A stretch of DNA of 64,000 nt from Gaertneriomyces semiglobifer (GCA_025558075.1 JAHLKF010000011.1:124001-188000), one strand, 5' to 3'. Positions 23,168-34,826 are shown, counted from the first letter of the stretch. Translations and numbers: made by a program. The notes: generated from the sequence alone by a model not told the origin.

Positions 23168-26100
23168 TCAGGGTGCCAGTCCCGCTTCCATATCTGCATC
23201 ATCTCTACCATCTTGAACGCTATCGTCAGTACTACTACTCTCTACTAACCCTGCTTCACGCGCTCGGACGGACCCAGGGAGCGCAGATCGGATGATTTTG
23301 ACCCAGTTTTCGCAGTCTTCCATGTCGGCCCCTTGAAAGACCAGTTTCATATCGGATGTGACAACCTGAAAGGTGTCTCCGGGCATCGGTGCACGCTTCT
23401 CGTGCCCTTGTTGATGTGGTACGAAGATTCGCGTACTGTTCGTCAGCGGCACTAAGGTGTGCTTCTTGGCCTGACTTCCAGTGTTAGCAATCCCTTCGGG
23501 AAAATGACATACGACCCCTGTCATACCATGTTCTTTGCGTTGAAGTCCTCATAAATGATCAGCGATGCTGGCGGAATGGTGGACAATTGAAGGACGCACT
23601 TCTTCCACACGCTGAAAAAGCTCGACATGTTGCGGTAGGTAAAAGTACCCGTAACATACTGCCAACCTGGTCAATAAAGCAAACGGCTGTCTTGCATTCG
23701 AAACTGTGTTTACCTTGGCCGTTGGAGCATCTCGGAGGTTCCTTACTCGCTCACGGTCACGGCCAATGACTCCTCCCGCTAGCCGTCGGACCTGCTCGGG
23801 TAGACTGAGAATGGTTTCGCTACTACGACCTTCTAATCCACCTTTCCACGCAACCATCCACCCAAGGGTCCCGATTAACAATGCCCACGCTACAAAAGCT
23901 CCAACCCAGCTTAATGCAAACCTCACTCCAAAAAGCGTACCCGCGCTAGTTCCACTTGCTGTAAAGTAGCACTGCGGCACCACAATGATTGAAACAATAA
24001 CCACATTGTAAATCGTGTACCCAATCTGCCGTGCTTCGCCAAACTCTGATGATACATTGCGCGTTTTGAAGGCCAGAAATCCGTTGAAAGCCAGAAGAAG
24101 TGCGTTTGCGACATAGACAATGATCGTTAACAGCAAGCTAACGGTACGGTTCGCTGAGCCGCAAAGATACTGATACGAGTCTTTTGTGTAGTGAGTGGTA
24201 ATGGTTGGGGGATCTAAAGCCGTCCACAAAGCCAGCAGGACCTGAAGCAATGTCAGCATAACTCATGGCGAGTTGAAATCAACACTCGCCTAAAACTAAC
24301 CAGCTCTATACCGAGTATGGTCCCTCCAAACTTGGCCAAATCCCTATTGGTAATAACAATAGAAGACAATTTGGCATTATCAAAGATCCTCCAGATACGA
24401 TAGGCCTTTGCCGCTACATTTCCCTGACAAGCAGCACATGAGAAGTCCGCAAGCGCAGGGGATGATTCAGTTTTCTCACCATCACCAGGGCAAAGCCGAC
24501 GCCTTGCGTCCACCGTTCCACGATGCATGTTGCTTTTGTCGTTGGCAACAGATCCACAAACACAGTGGATAGGAAGACAATCAAACCCACAAGAATAGTG
24601 AGGCAGAAGACTGGCGAGCGCTTCTTGAGCTTTTCTCTCCAGTGAACGATAACCACGATGCTGAACAAGCATAGAAGAATAGTCGCACCATACAACGCTG
24701 CAAAAATAGCCCCAACCGGGGTGTTAAAGGTAACACGATCATGCTTCAAAATCTTATGATCTGGAGGTGTATCGGTGCGGTTACCGAACCTGCGAATTCA
24801 GGTCAGTCAGGATTCATAGAACGGTAGGTTCTGTGACAAGATCTTACCAGGTTGGCTGCGCCGTCAAGGTTACTTGATCGCCATCAATTGTGCCAATCTC
24901 CGGTATGACATCGGAGAAATAGTACGAGTTCGAATTCCATCGCTGTCCATCGTACTGGAACAGCCGTGAAGGCCTGACCAGAAAGGTGAGCTGACAGGTC
25001 GACCTTGTTCGCATACGCGACCACTCACATCAATCGGTCGCCACGCTGGGAAAAAACATATGCTCCTGTGGTCCCAACAAAGCCTGTAGAATTCCACACC
25101 CCCAAAGTCAAACGGTCATGTATACGTTCGGTGTACCAGGAGGCCATGGTAGTCTGTTGTTGGTTCACTGCCATATCGACAGCGTTCGCAACTGTTCAAC
25201 CTTATAGTGAGAAAATATAGTGTGAATGAGTCCAATAGTTGCCGAATACTCACAATTATAGATCATATCGTAGACATTACGTGAGATCAGGGAGAGCTCG
25301 CGCACGCTCGTAAGGTTTCTGAACCTATACCGCTTGCTTAGCGTGTTGTCTAATGTGTTTACCAGTACCAGCTATCTGTCTGTACCTGGGAAAGTTGGTC
25401 TCCACATACTCGCCCCACACGTCACGAAGGTGAGTTAACATAACTGGTGGATTTGTGTCATCATATACTCTAAAGGCATCCTCAATCGTCAAGATGCCAC
25501 GGGATGCTTTCAACGCATCATCCCCAAACAAAGTAATTAGATCCGTAGACGACATGTAGTTGATTGGCTGGTCGCCCAAAGCCGTTAATTTGCTCGGCAA
25601 TGTCGAAAAATTGCAATAAGCAAAGACCTACGTGACTACTGATCCACACATAATCTTCTCCAACTAGGCCAAACTTCCTGGCCATGTAGTACACCAGGAT
25701 CGGCGCCTCAAAGTAGCTGCCGCCCATCATCACGTAGAAAACGCGCAGCGGAGTATCCCGCAATTGCTGAAAGACAGGATCCAATTCCTGTGCACATGTC
25801 GTAAGATTGAACGTTTCTGCATCATTCGTGCCGCATAGAAGGCAATAGCATGATGTCGGATCATTGAGAGATTGCGACCAATAGAGTGCAAGTTGTGATT
25901 GGACGCTGACGTTCCTCGCGCTTAGTGCAGTCGCCAGCTCCTGACCACCTAGCATAGCATACTGGTCTTGACCAGAAATAATGCCGACTTGGGTCCAGTT
26001 GAAAGTTTTGGCTATTTGCACCAGGTTTTGTTCGCGTTCAGCACCACTGGTTGTTCGCCAAAAGTACTAAAAAGCCCAGATAAACCTCGTATCCTATGTT

Positions 26101-26999
26101 CACAACGTAACAAACGGCACTTACAGCATATCTTTCATCATGGTATTTCGAGAAGTGTGGCGAATCGGATTGCCAGCTTGCTTGAGGAAACTGTGACTTG
26201 AGCATGAGCCAATCGCCTTAAGTCATGGTGGGAAAGTCGCGAGGAATACCTTGAACGCACTGGTATATGCAGCTGACACCATTGTATCCTCATCAAGGTT
26301 AGATCCTATCATGAAGGAGAGTGGCGGGTCTGCCCTGGTGAAGCCGGAGACTACTTGTCGAAGCTGCAAGTGGACCAAACATCAATACGAATCTCGTAAT
26401 TTGACTAAGGCAATCAAACATACAGCCAGCTGTGAGTTAGTGTTATCTACCGAGGTTACAAGAGTGTTAGCTTCAAATAAACAGATTCATTGATATTAGC
26501 CAACCTAAAAAGATCACCTCCAGCCTTGCATCTGGTAACAAGTTGGGATTTGCATTGATTTCATTTTCTGCCAGAAGAGCTCCGGCCTTGGCTTGCATGA
26601 AGATTGAACTAAGCGAATTCAACCATCTCAATTGTTGTACTTTGCCGATTGGAAAGACTCAACCCACCAGTCACCGCTAGCATAGCTTGCGCTGCCGCGG
26701 GAACAACTGCCGGAGTAAACAGTCACACCAAGTCGTAAGACTTCTTGCTTTGGCGGGATGGCCAACCGCGCCGGTGAGTGAGGCCCAACGGTTGGCAATG
26801 GAAACTCCACCGGCGGCAATCTCCAGTCGCCAACCAAATGGGTAAGTGCACCCGTCGGGTCACCCATGACCGACCCATCCTCATTCAAGCCACGGTAAAC
26901 GGGCCAAGGCGTGGACCGAGTATCTGCAGCGTGAGCATGCCACTGAAGTACTAAACCACAGAGCGACACCCAGAAGAATAGCATCCTCCTACTTCCCAT
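23168..26999 (-). CDS. Class C (GABA-B/mGlu-like) G-protein-coupled receptor with C-terminal PH-like domain
   Basis: Fifteen exons rebuilt by phase: 26999-26641, 26608-26505, 26446-26424, 26363-26250, 26196-26125, 26066-25632, 25567-25386, 25324-25254, 25191-25029, 24973-24848, 24789-24480, 24423-24301, 24241-23714, 23658-23527 and 23470-23168; 1014 aa. A signal peptide (MLFFWVSLCGLVLQWHAHA) precedes a periplasmic-binding-like ligand domain to about residue 540 (WTQVGIISGQDQYAML, VYDMIYNFANAVDMA). Seven TM segments lie at about 570-850, with the class C Cys pair (TKATC and YQYLC). The last 130 residues look like a PH domain, from YVTGTFTYRNMSSFFSVWKK to EDCENWVKIIRSAL. Intron 1 as modelled is only 32 nt, so that junction needs confirmation. 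Confidence 0.88.
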
Positions 27000-27316
27000 A
27001 ACTAAAAACTGAACTTGGTGCGCGAAGGTCGCCAGAACCCGAAAGTCCGCCCAGCTCAACGCGTTTTGTTTGCAACGCAGTTTATTGCTGCAGCGGGTAA
27101 CCTCAGCAATAATTAAACCTGTTCGCACTTTGACGAACTTGCTATTATTGACATTGTAACCGAGAGCAGGAACTGCATTGAGAAGGCGGCTGCTCAAAGA
27201 GGAACGGTTGGTAGATTGTGGTTGATAACTCGAGTGTTTGCTCTTGATGTTGAACTTCGGTTTAGTGAAGATCTGGTCTCGCTTATTCTACACAACAACC
27301 GGTCACATAAGATATC
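27000..27316. other. Divergent promoter region
   Basis: Between the GPCR start (minus) and the zinc-ribbon gene (plus). It should contain the 5' UTR exon of the latter. No other feature seen. Confidence 0.4.
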
Positions 27317-28021
27317 ATGTGTGAGTAACAAGCATAAAGATTGTCATTCAACCGTCAATTTCAAACTGATTGGCTTTACCGGTGTACCGGTTAACAGGCA
27401 AGCACGTTCTCAACGCTCAAGTGAGTATCTTCGCATCCAAAGCTTAGATGCCGGAAACTCCGTTTTCTGACATGCCTTTCTGATAGGTCGCCGTGCGAGC
27501 TCCGTGCTGTAAGAAATGGTTTGACTGCCCCGAATGCCACCAAGAAGTATCTGACCACGCTTTAAGGTGATTGCTGCGTCATTGCAGGGAATGGATCAAT
27601 TTCAATTTAACTGAGTGTTTTGCATGCACAGAAAAACCGTGGAGCTAGTCTTTGCTTGTAAAAAGTGCAAAAAGGTGTTCAGGAAGGACGCAACGTATGT
27701 GCACCATTTGGTCATCCTTCGCTGTCAGGTTCTTAATATCTGACCGTCTACTGGATATGTTTTAGCGACTTTTCCGAAGAAGACGAGTACTGTCCCAACT
27801 GTGATAATCATTACATGCTTGAAGCCAAGACGCCGCAGATGGTACGTCGTTGTGCACTTCGCAGGTGGTTGTCTACATGTGCCCGTCTCGAATCAACTAA
27901 TGCTTCTACCATCACGCAGGGCATTGGTGTCGAAGGTGACGACCCGCGGATGTTGCGTGATTACCGTCAGAAGCAGATCCAACACATGGGAGATGATCTT
28001 ATGGCCGACCGACTTGGCTGA
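27317..28021 (+). CDS. Small CHY-type-like zinc-ribbon protein
   Basis: 115 aa from six coding exons: 27317-27320 (only ATG plus T), 27398-27420, 27487-27566, 27632-27694, 27766-27841 and 27920-28021. It begins MCKHVLNAQVAVRAPCCKKW. Cysteine pairs follow: APCC, FDCPEC, FACKKCKKVF and EYCPNCDNH, resembling the CHY zinc-finger/Hot13-like group but without the N-terminal C-H-Y core. The tail is GIGVEGDDPRMLRDYRQKQ. The four-nucleotide first coding exon is supported by a GTGAGT donor, by an upstream in-frame stop and by restoring MCKH. Function is unknown; zinc binding is inferred. Confidence 0.75.
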
Positions 28022-29051
28022 AAACGGCGGCGTACGGCAGTTGCATTGTAGAGCTGCCGCTCATCGGAGATAGTTTTTCCTACACACTCAGGCGCTACCA
28101 TGTACATACTTCAGGAATTAGAGTTTTTAAGCTGTTCTTACGGGATTATTTGTCTTCCGGACAGCTTGGTTCAGTTTTCGGTCAGCCACGTCATACATGC
28201 CGACGGACATCACGGAAGACCAGCGTTGAGAAACGATGTCCGAGCGGTGCAGCACACCGAACTGGTACCAAACACAATTCGCTGTAACAGATCTCCGCAT
28301 TTGCGAAATCCCTGTGAGCGAACTGACAGCGACATAAGATGTGATCCCAGGATCTTTCCTCTATATTATGGTGCCAATGCACATGCCACCAAGGAGGTTC
28401 GTCGCAACGCCATTAAAGCAATGTTTGACAGCGTTTACGGTTTTGTACGCTAGCCCAACCTCCAACACTTTGCTGAATGAAGGCTGAGCCCATCTTTGAA
28501 GGTGCAAGAATCTAATCCCGCTTCATCGGAAATGCACCCTGCCGCAGTCGATCAAACATAGCACATTCTCTCCCCCTGACCAATTAAGACTGTCGAGTCC
28601 CAAATACAAAACTGCGTACATGGCATTTTCGAAGATGCCTGATCGGCCAATTCACTTCTCCTCTCCTCAAATCTCTGCCTTGATTCACCGATCTCTATCT
28701 TGCGACGTCTTGTCTGGCGCTGGCGCAGACAAAAGTTGGCCGCGTGCGTTCCTGGCATTGTAGATCTCTGTTCCCCTGGAGCAGTGAATCAATTTAAAGA
28801 AAGAACACTACCACGGAACATAATAGACCGGAACATATGAGAGGATAAATGTCAGTATCCGCGAGGTTTGGTAGGCTTGAACCGGTTGAAGTTCCATGTA
28901 AGGGCCTTTAGTAGGCCCCTGCAGGTCCTTTCACAGCGCCGTAGATCGTCGACCGTAGCGACCATGTTGTTTGTGTTAATGTACAATTCACATTGCTTGA
29001 TATTGACATTGCTTCGATCCAGCTGCTACAACAGTAACGTTTAAAGAAGAC
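28022..29051. other. 1-kb spacer without a supportable gene
   Basis: Upstream of MDM12. Open frames at 28100-28453 (plus) and 28552-28758 (minus; Arg/Glu-rich) show no family-like features or splice context. Confidence 0.4.
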
Positions 29052-30296
29052 ATGTCTTTTCTAATAAACTGGGAGCTGCTCAGCGATGGAGTCGAAGCTG
29101 ATCGCCTACGTGAGTTTTTGAACGCCCGCTTCCAAGAGATTGAGCGGCCGGCGTTCTTGGGACCATTATCAGTGACCGAGCTTGATTTCGGCGATATACC
29201 ACCAGAGATTGCGATAGTGGACATCTGTGACCCAGCACCTGAGTTTTACTTACCAGACGATGATGCAAGTGAAACGTGGGAGCGGGAAGAATCCATTGGG
29301 GTTCTCGAGAGTGAAATTGGGGAGGGAACATCGGACGCTATGTCTTCTCTTAGTTCGGCATACAGACCTTCGTCGGTTGGCGTAATTCCTTCCGAAATCT
29401 CAACGTCGGGACTACTTCGACGACATCCGTATGTGGCAAATCCCCAGTTCAGCTACGCCGTCCCGTTAGAACCATTCACACCAGACAGAGTTTACTCCAC
29501 GCCTGCTCGTATAGTGACAAGTTCTACCATACGTCCACCGTTCATTTACGGATCAGATTGGAGCGGAAGTGTTGGTTTACGACTGGGTCTCGGATTGGGC
29601 AGCCCGGGGTATCATCATGCTGTATCTACCCCTGAGCCGATGCGGGCTTACTCTCATCATCCACGACGACAGTCAACGACATCGACATCGTCACAGCCAC
29701 TGATGTCGCCAACAACACTTGGGCTGGTTACTCCTGGAACACCAGGCTCGGATTTCAGTGCCTTTGCTGATTTTACACCGGATATTCAGTTGTCGGATGA
29801 AGAAATAGCAATGCAGTACGCTAGCAACATGCGACGAGAGTCTGATGCGCAAGTTGAGGTTGAGGTCATCTACAAAGGGAATATGCGTTTGGCTATCTCT
29901 ACAGAGCTTATCGTGAATCAGCCAACGCCTGCTTTCATGGTGCTGCCACTCACTCTCACCCTCACTGGATTCCACTTTACGGCAACGGCCATCATTGCAT
30001 ATCTTGGAGATCATATGAACTTCTGCTTTAAGGAGCCCAACGCGGGATCAGCTATTTTGCACGATTTATCAATCGATTCGGAGGTTGGGGATAAGCACAA
30101 GCAGATATTGAAAAACGTAGGCAGGATTGAAAAGTTCATTGTGGAGCAACTGAGGAAAGTTATTCAAGATTACCTTGTTCTTCCGAACTATCAGTCCCTC
30201 AGCTTGATTCATGAAGGAGATTTAGAGGCGGATGATTCGTACGATCATGCGGAACACTTCATTGGGGAGTCCGCTTTTTCAGACAGAAATGCTTGA
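29052..30296 (+). CDS. MDM12: ERMES subunit MDM12
   Basis: SMP-domain lipid-transfer protein that bridges Mmm1 at the ER and Mdm34 in the mitochondrial outer membrane. Intronless, 414 aa. The N-terminus (MSFLINWELL, ADRLREFLNARFQ, GPLSVTELDFGDIPPEIAI, ICDPAPEFY) is the classic MDM12 start. A variable Ser/Pro-rich insert at about 100-245 interrupts the SMP domain. The domain resumes with IQLSDEEIAMQYASNM, VEVIYKGNMRLAIS and FHFTATAIIAYLGDHMNFCF. It ends in a helix typical of the family (KFIVEQLRKVIQDYLVLPNY). ERMES is best known from fungi. Confidence 0.96.
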   Translation: MSFLINWELLSDGVEADRLREFLNARFQEIERPAFLGPLSVTELDFGDIPPEIAIVDICDPAPEFYLPDDDASETWEREESIGVLESEIGEGTSDAMSSLSSAYRPSSVGVIPSEISTSGLLRRHPYVANPQFSYAVPLEPFTPDRVYSTPARIVTSSTIRPPFIYGSDWSGSVGLRLGLGLGSPGYHHAVSTPEPMRAYSHHPRRQSTTSTSSQPLMSPTTLGLVTPGTPGSDFSAFADFTPDIQLSDEEIAMQYASNMRRESDAQVEVEVIYKGNMRLAISTELIVNQPTPAFMVLPLTLTLTGFHFTATAIIAYLGDHMNFCFKEPNAGSAILHDLSIDSEVGDKHKQILKNVGRIEKFIVEQLRKVIQDYLVLPNYQSLSLIHEGDLEADDSYDHAEHFIGESAFSDRNA

Positions 30297-30667
30297 AACG
30301 TTTCGCATTGACCGAACGGAACGCCTTCTTGGAAACGGCAAAATCGTTTGCGCCATGTTAGGGTCATAAAAAGCGGCTCGCAGCAAGGTCACCCACGGTT
30401 GTGATCGCACAGGCCGCTATTTCCAAGAATGACTGCCACTACTCTACCGACCTATTCTATTATCTCTAGAATCATCCGTCAGGAGCACAAGGCCGCTCCG
30501 TACCTGGACTGTCCCCCAGCTACGGAGGGACCTTCTGGTGTACATCTTGTAGGGGTAGTAGACACCGGGACCCAGCGCCACGGAGGTGTGATATCTGCCA
30601 CTGTGCCGGATGTGCGTGTTCCTGTCGCTACTTCTGCTGACATACGCTGCACCGCATGTGAACCCGC
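30297..30667. other. Convergent spacer
   Basis: Between the MDM12 and cyclin H 3' ends. Nothing identified. Confidence 0.5.
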
Positions 30668-32080
30668 TCACGCAGACACAACTTGCTGTACGTCTTCGCC
30701 TTTGGCGTTCTTCCCTTGATGATCTCCATGTTCCTTTGCCGTTCTATGCTTAAATCTGAGGTTCCCGGAAAGAGGTGGTCAGAGGCCATCGTACTGCTCT
30801 CCATGCGACGCACTTACAATGCACTATCTGGATCGAACGCTGGATTTTGACACTTCCTCAGCTTCTGAGCAATTTGTGACGCAGTTGCCTTATCGACCGT
30901 GCGATCTGTTTCAAGCTCCGTTGCAATTTCATCCAGTTTAATCCTCAGCTGTGCGAGTTTTTCCGGTTCGGCATGGAATCGGGACACCAGATATCTACGA
31001 AAGAGGCCCATGATCAATTGGAGTCGTAACAATCATTCACTGGATGTTATGCGTACTTCTCCAAGTCGGAGACGAAGTCTGACTCTTTCGCGGCCACCAT
31101 GAAGCAGCCAAGCGCTATCTGGGATGGCATGTGTGTGAAAACAAGGTCGCTTAGGGTTGCTTGCTTGGCAAAGTGCTCGGCTCGTTCACATGACTTTTGC
31201 AACCGATTGAACAGATGGTCGTGGGCGGTTCGAGGATATGATGTTTGGATATATGTCTACCATGCATCAGTTAGCGTTGAAGGCAAAGACGTTCTACGAG
31301 CACCCAGGCTGAACTGACCTGCATGTCCAGAAAAAAACCGTGCAGAGGCCAGAAGGGATGATGTACCATGTACTCAAATCTGATTCCTGTGCTCAGAGTA
31401 AATTCAAGTTCCAACATCTTTTCTCTACTTGGCGACTTCGGGATTTTAGAAAGAAAGTTGTCGAGTGACATATGCGAGTTCTCTGTTTTGGTACTGAGAA
31501 AGATACAAGTCATCCTGCATTGTAATGCCATGAGCTCCCGGCATCGTTAGGCAGTCAAGAGACAACTCACAAGTACAGCTTTGGGTCATAATCCATAACT
31601 GTTTGCAACAGATAGAACCGTTTGAAATAAGCTAGCGCTGTTGCCTTCATTCGCACTTTCCGTCAATCATCTCATTGCCGACCTAGAGCATAAACAGTTT
31701 GCTTCTCACCTGCACAGTCCTGTCAAACTTGAAGAAGTTACAGTAGTCTACCAGCTTGCCCTCGTAGAATCGGCAGTACTTCAACTGCTCTTCCCAAGTT
31801 AAGCATTCAACTTCCGGGGGTGGCCCATCTTGCGGGTTCAATTCCTGCAGAGCTAGTGAGATAGAGTTGCAGCAAGCATCAAACGTTTTACACATTCGAT
31901 ATATACCCATTCTTCTTTGAAAGCTTGCTTCGCCCTTTCAACACCTTCTCTGTTTACCTTCTCCCGCAGATTTTGCAGCTCTTCTTGGGTGAACCTCCAA
32001 TGACGATATTGCGAGGCCTGCTCGAACAGTTGTGGGAGTCCCTCTGGCGGAACAGTTGACAGGTGCTTTGCTGCTGGCAT
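30668..32080 (-). CDS. CCL1: Cyclin H (TFIIH/CAK subunit, Ccl1)
   Basis: Activates CDK7/Kin28 in TFIIH for RNA polymerase II CTD phosphorylation. Seven exons: 32080-31907, 31844-31710, 31644-31571, 31514-31319, 31256-31057, 30994-30818 and 30755-30668, 347 aa. The N-terminal SQYRHWRFTQEELQNLR is diagnostic. The first cyclin fold has YYEKRL-like FYEGKLVDYCNFFKF, then ALAYFKRFYLLQTVMDY, FLSTKTENSHMSLDNFL and LEFTLSTGIRFEYMVHHP with FLDMQ. The second fold has LVFTHMPSQIALGCFMVA. The last exon is inferred from a GTAAGT donor. Without it the protein would stop two bases after that donor, eliminating a basic tail like that in other cyclin H proteins. Confidence 0.92.
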
Positions 32081-32822
32081 GACACAATATTTGCTGTCAC
32101 TGCTCCATCAACCAGGAGCCCATCTACTTTCCAACGACATTTTGGACGGCGCGTTTCTCAAACGCTTGCTTGCAACTAACCCTCGACTGACAATGAGAGT
32201 TGGTTAGTAACGGCGGCTCGCAAGCAGTCTGGGCGAACGTCTTGTTGCTGGAGGCTAGGGATTGTGGAGTAACTTACACTGATGATCTGGTGCGCAGAAC
32301 CACCAAAACAATTATTATCAGGAGCACACTAGCAGAAAACACTTGTTTGGGTCGGGAAAGTCTATTAGAGAGGAAAGGGGTGGTATTAAGCTACTATGTT
32401 CCATTTAGCTCTCTGTCTTCCGGTTCCTCTGCCCGACCAGCATTCATTCCGAGCTGGATTTTGGTGATATTATGTTTAGTTAAACTTCTGTCTCCTGCTT
32501 GAAACCAAGAGACAACGTTCAGACCATTGACATTTCAATTTAGCCGGTCAGCCTAGGCCCCAATGAGAATGCAACTGCCGGGATGTGTTCATTTGAAGTG
32601 ATCCCTCGGACCGAATCAAGATCGTCGTAAAAAAAGCTAATAATCACGATATATTTGCAAGTTCCGCTCGCTCCTTGCGTGAAGTCGTTCATATGTGATG
32701 TAGATTTCTACTGCATACGCTTTGGCGCAATGCAATATTTGAACAGACCACTGGTGCAACCAGCCTCGCCTAAGTTTGAACGAGGGGTATAGAGGTCGAG
32801 CCGGTTTCTTCCACGGAAGCTA
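32081..32822. other. Upstream region of cyclin H
   Basis: A 742-bp gap up to the FAM72 stop. No supportable gene or repeat was found. Confidence 0.5.
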
Positions 32823-33934
32823 TCAACGGCACATGCGTTCATATGCATGGTCAGGGTTTTTGAACTTGATGCTGTCCTCATCTGATTCATCATCGCTGTT
32901 CAATAAATGGGACCATATCAAAAGCTGTTTTTTACCTGAAACGCAAGTCATTTGTTAGCGCAAGGAGGAACACGTCGTCGTCCAACTACGATGTCATACC
33001 TTCTGCATCACAATGGTATCTTTCAGATGGTTTCACTTCCTCCACAGAAAACATCCAAAAGTGGCCGTTATTACAGGCCGACAGACATGGAGCACACGCC
33101 GAGGTAACATGGTAGCCCACTGGATTTCCGCACGTCAAGCAGGCGACGTCGCGTATCCGGCAGCGACAATTCCGTGTTTGATAATCATTGTTTATCAATT
33201 GCACACCTTCAGGTGGAATGTCTGTTGAGAATAGCTCAACCTGCCCAACGCACGTTAACAATGGAAAGAACACAGAGGGATCGACCATAATTGCTCACAT
33301 TCATGTCAGCAAGCAAGATGGCTTTCATTCCCCTCCAGCATAATACACTCAAGCAATGCGTGCAATCCAGTCGATATACGATTTTTTTCCCAAACCCATC
33401 CGACGCAGCACTTCGCCTTGTTCTCGGGGCTCTAGGTGGCGTTCCTGAGTTGCTATTTCCTCTAGAGGTACTCCTTGGGGCCGTTTCACCGGTGCGAGAC
33501 CTGCTGTCATCCAGTGGACCTTCTGGTGTGATATAGTATGACTGCTCGTAGACTGTTCCGTCCGGCATAACAGTTGGTATCGTGCCAATTACACCTGAAG
33601 GAATGCGCACACCCGACGGCGTTGTACGGACAGGGGCACCACTCGCTCGGTCGATCTCTTCAAAGCGCTGTCTCCAAGCAGGGGAAGAATAGACATAACC
33701 TCCATAAGCAGCGTAGGCAGGCACGAAAGTGGGCATGCCAGTGCTGGCCGATGGTCTCGGCCGAAGTGGATAAAACGGCAAATGCGTTTCTGCTGTTGCT
33801 GCTCCGTCCAAACTCGGCGGGTTTGGCGCAACCGGAGTAAAATCCTCATCATCCGACGAGGAAAGCGGATCTTCTTCTGAAGATAATGACTCGCCTTCTA
33901 TCCTACTTTCTGGCGTTTCTGATCTTCTAGACAT
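32823..33934 (-). CDS. FAM72-family protein with disordered N-terminal extension
   Basis: Three exons: 33934-33299, 33240-33000 and 32935-32823, 329 aa. The C-terminal 155 residues match the animal FAM72 core: IVYRLDCTHC, WRGMKAILLADMN, VELFSTDIPPEGV, CRCRIRDVACLTCGNPVGYHV (20 or fewer conserved positions), CAPCLSACNNGHFWMF and KKQLLIWSHLL. The CxxC pairs suggest metal binding. The first 170 residues are Ser/Pro/Thr-rich and not found in animal FAM72 (about 149 aa). Animal FAM72 is linked to cell-cycle control and to uracil-DNA glycosylase 2; whether that holds here is unknown. The start is the ATG at 33934, because the open frame upstream lacks ATG. Confidence 0.88.
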
Positions 33935-34387
33935 TTTCAACACCGCTTCTCTTGATGTCCCACCCACCAATGGTTAAGGACGGACAGCCTGGTACGAGGC
34001 AGCTATTTCCAACCTTCTCGCCTTTTATTGTCCACAATGTGGAAATAGCCGGTGAAGCACCTGCCGAGCAAAATGCCCGAACTAGGTTACTGAAAACGTA
34101 CGGATCATTAGCCATAGCGCTGCATTGAACCATCCAAGTGCATGGGCTTCACATACCCTTAAAATCCTAACTCCAAAGCTATTTTTACACGCATGCCCCG
34201 GACATTTTCGAGGGTCGGATAATTCTCCGAGCAAACTTGTTCCATTTCATCTTGAGTGGTGCCGGATGTTTTTCTCGTTGAGAGCCGTTCAGATGTGTTC
34301 AATCATGTACGTGCAGTTTAAGCAACTGAAATATGTCTCTGGAGAATCCGAGGTGTTACTGCACTCAAGATCTTGCTCGTGTCCACG
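33935..34387. other. Divergent promoter region
   Basis: Between FAM72 (minus) and the small membrane protein (plus). No gene seen. Confidence 0.4.
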
Positions 34388-34713
34388 ATGACAGACGCTA
34401 CAGGCGATATTATCATACAGATTTCGCCGATTGAGCGACGATGCCGTGATCAAGCCATCCTTGTGGGCGCCTCGTCCGCTCTGTTCGGTGAGAGACGAGT
34501 GTCTGAACCCGTAAGCGAATAAGTCCCCAACCGTTTTTGGTTACAGCTTTCGTTTTTTCGGTGTTCCGCAAGCGAGGGAACGCCACTGTTGTGCGTACGC
34601 CCAAAGTCATGTATATGATCGCTGCAACCACCACAATTGGCGGATTCGGTGTCTACAAGTGGTCTTACGCCAGATGTGTCGAACGTCACTCGCCAAAGAC
34701 AATTGCAGGATGA
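34388..34713 (+). CDS. Small two-TM protein, possibly COX20-like
   Basis: Two exons, 34388-34487 and 34547-34713, 88 aa. It reads ISPIERRCRDQAILVGASSA, a first TM segment (SSALFAFVFSVF), a basic loop with FRKRGNATVVRTP, then a second TM segment (VMYMIAATTTIGGFGVY) and WSYARCVERH. The layout Cys-Arg, TM, loop, TM, W-x-x-x-C is reminiscent of the cytochrome oxidase assembly factor COX20, but similarity is weak. Near the C-terminus the -1 frame is also open (QDEAADRLHAY, ending at 34741), so the true tail could differ. Convergent with CPOX. Confidence 0.5.
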
Positions 34714-34826
34714 GGCCGCGGATCGACTTCATGCATACTAGCTGAAACCGAAATCTCGATGGCCTAGTGCCTATTTCTATGGATCAGCTCTATTGCACAA
34801 AAATACAATGTTCATTGGAACGCCAT

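Noticed and set aside
31830..31850. GGTTCAATTCC as a tRNA B-box
   Set aside because: Lies in a cyclin H coding exon; no matching A-box or cloverleaf around it. No convincing tRNA was found anywhere.
32195..32225. AGTAACGGCGGCTCGC as a 25S rRNA fragment
   Set aside because: Only a short resemblance; flanking sequence is unlike rRNA.
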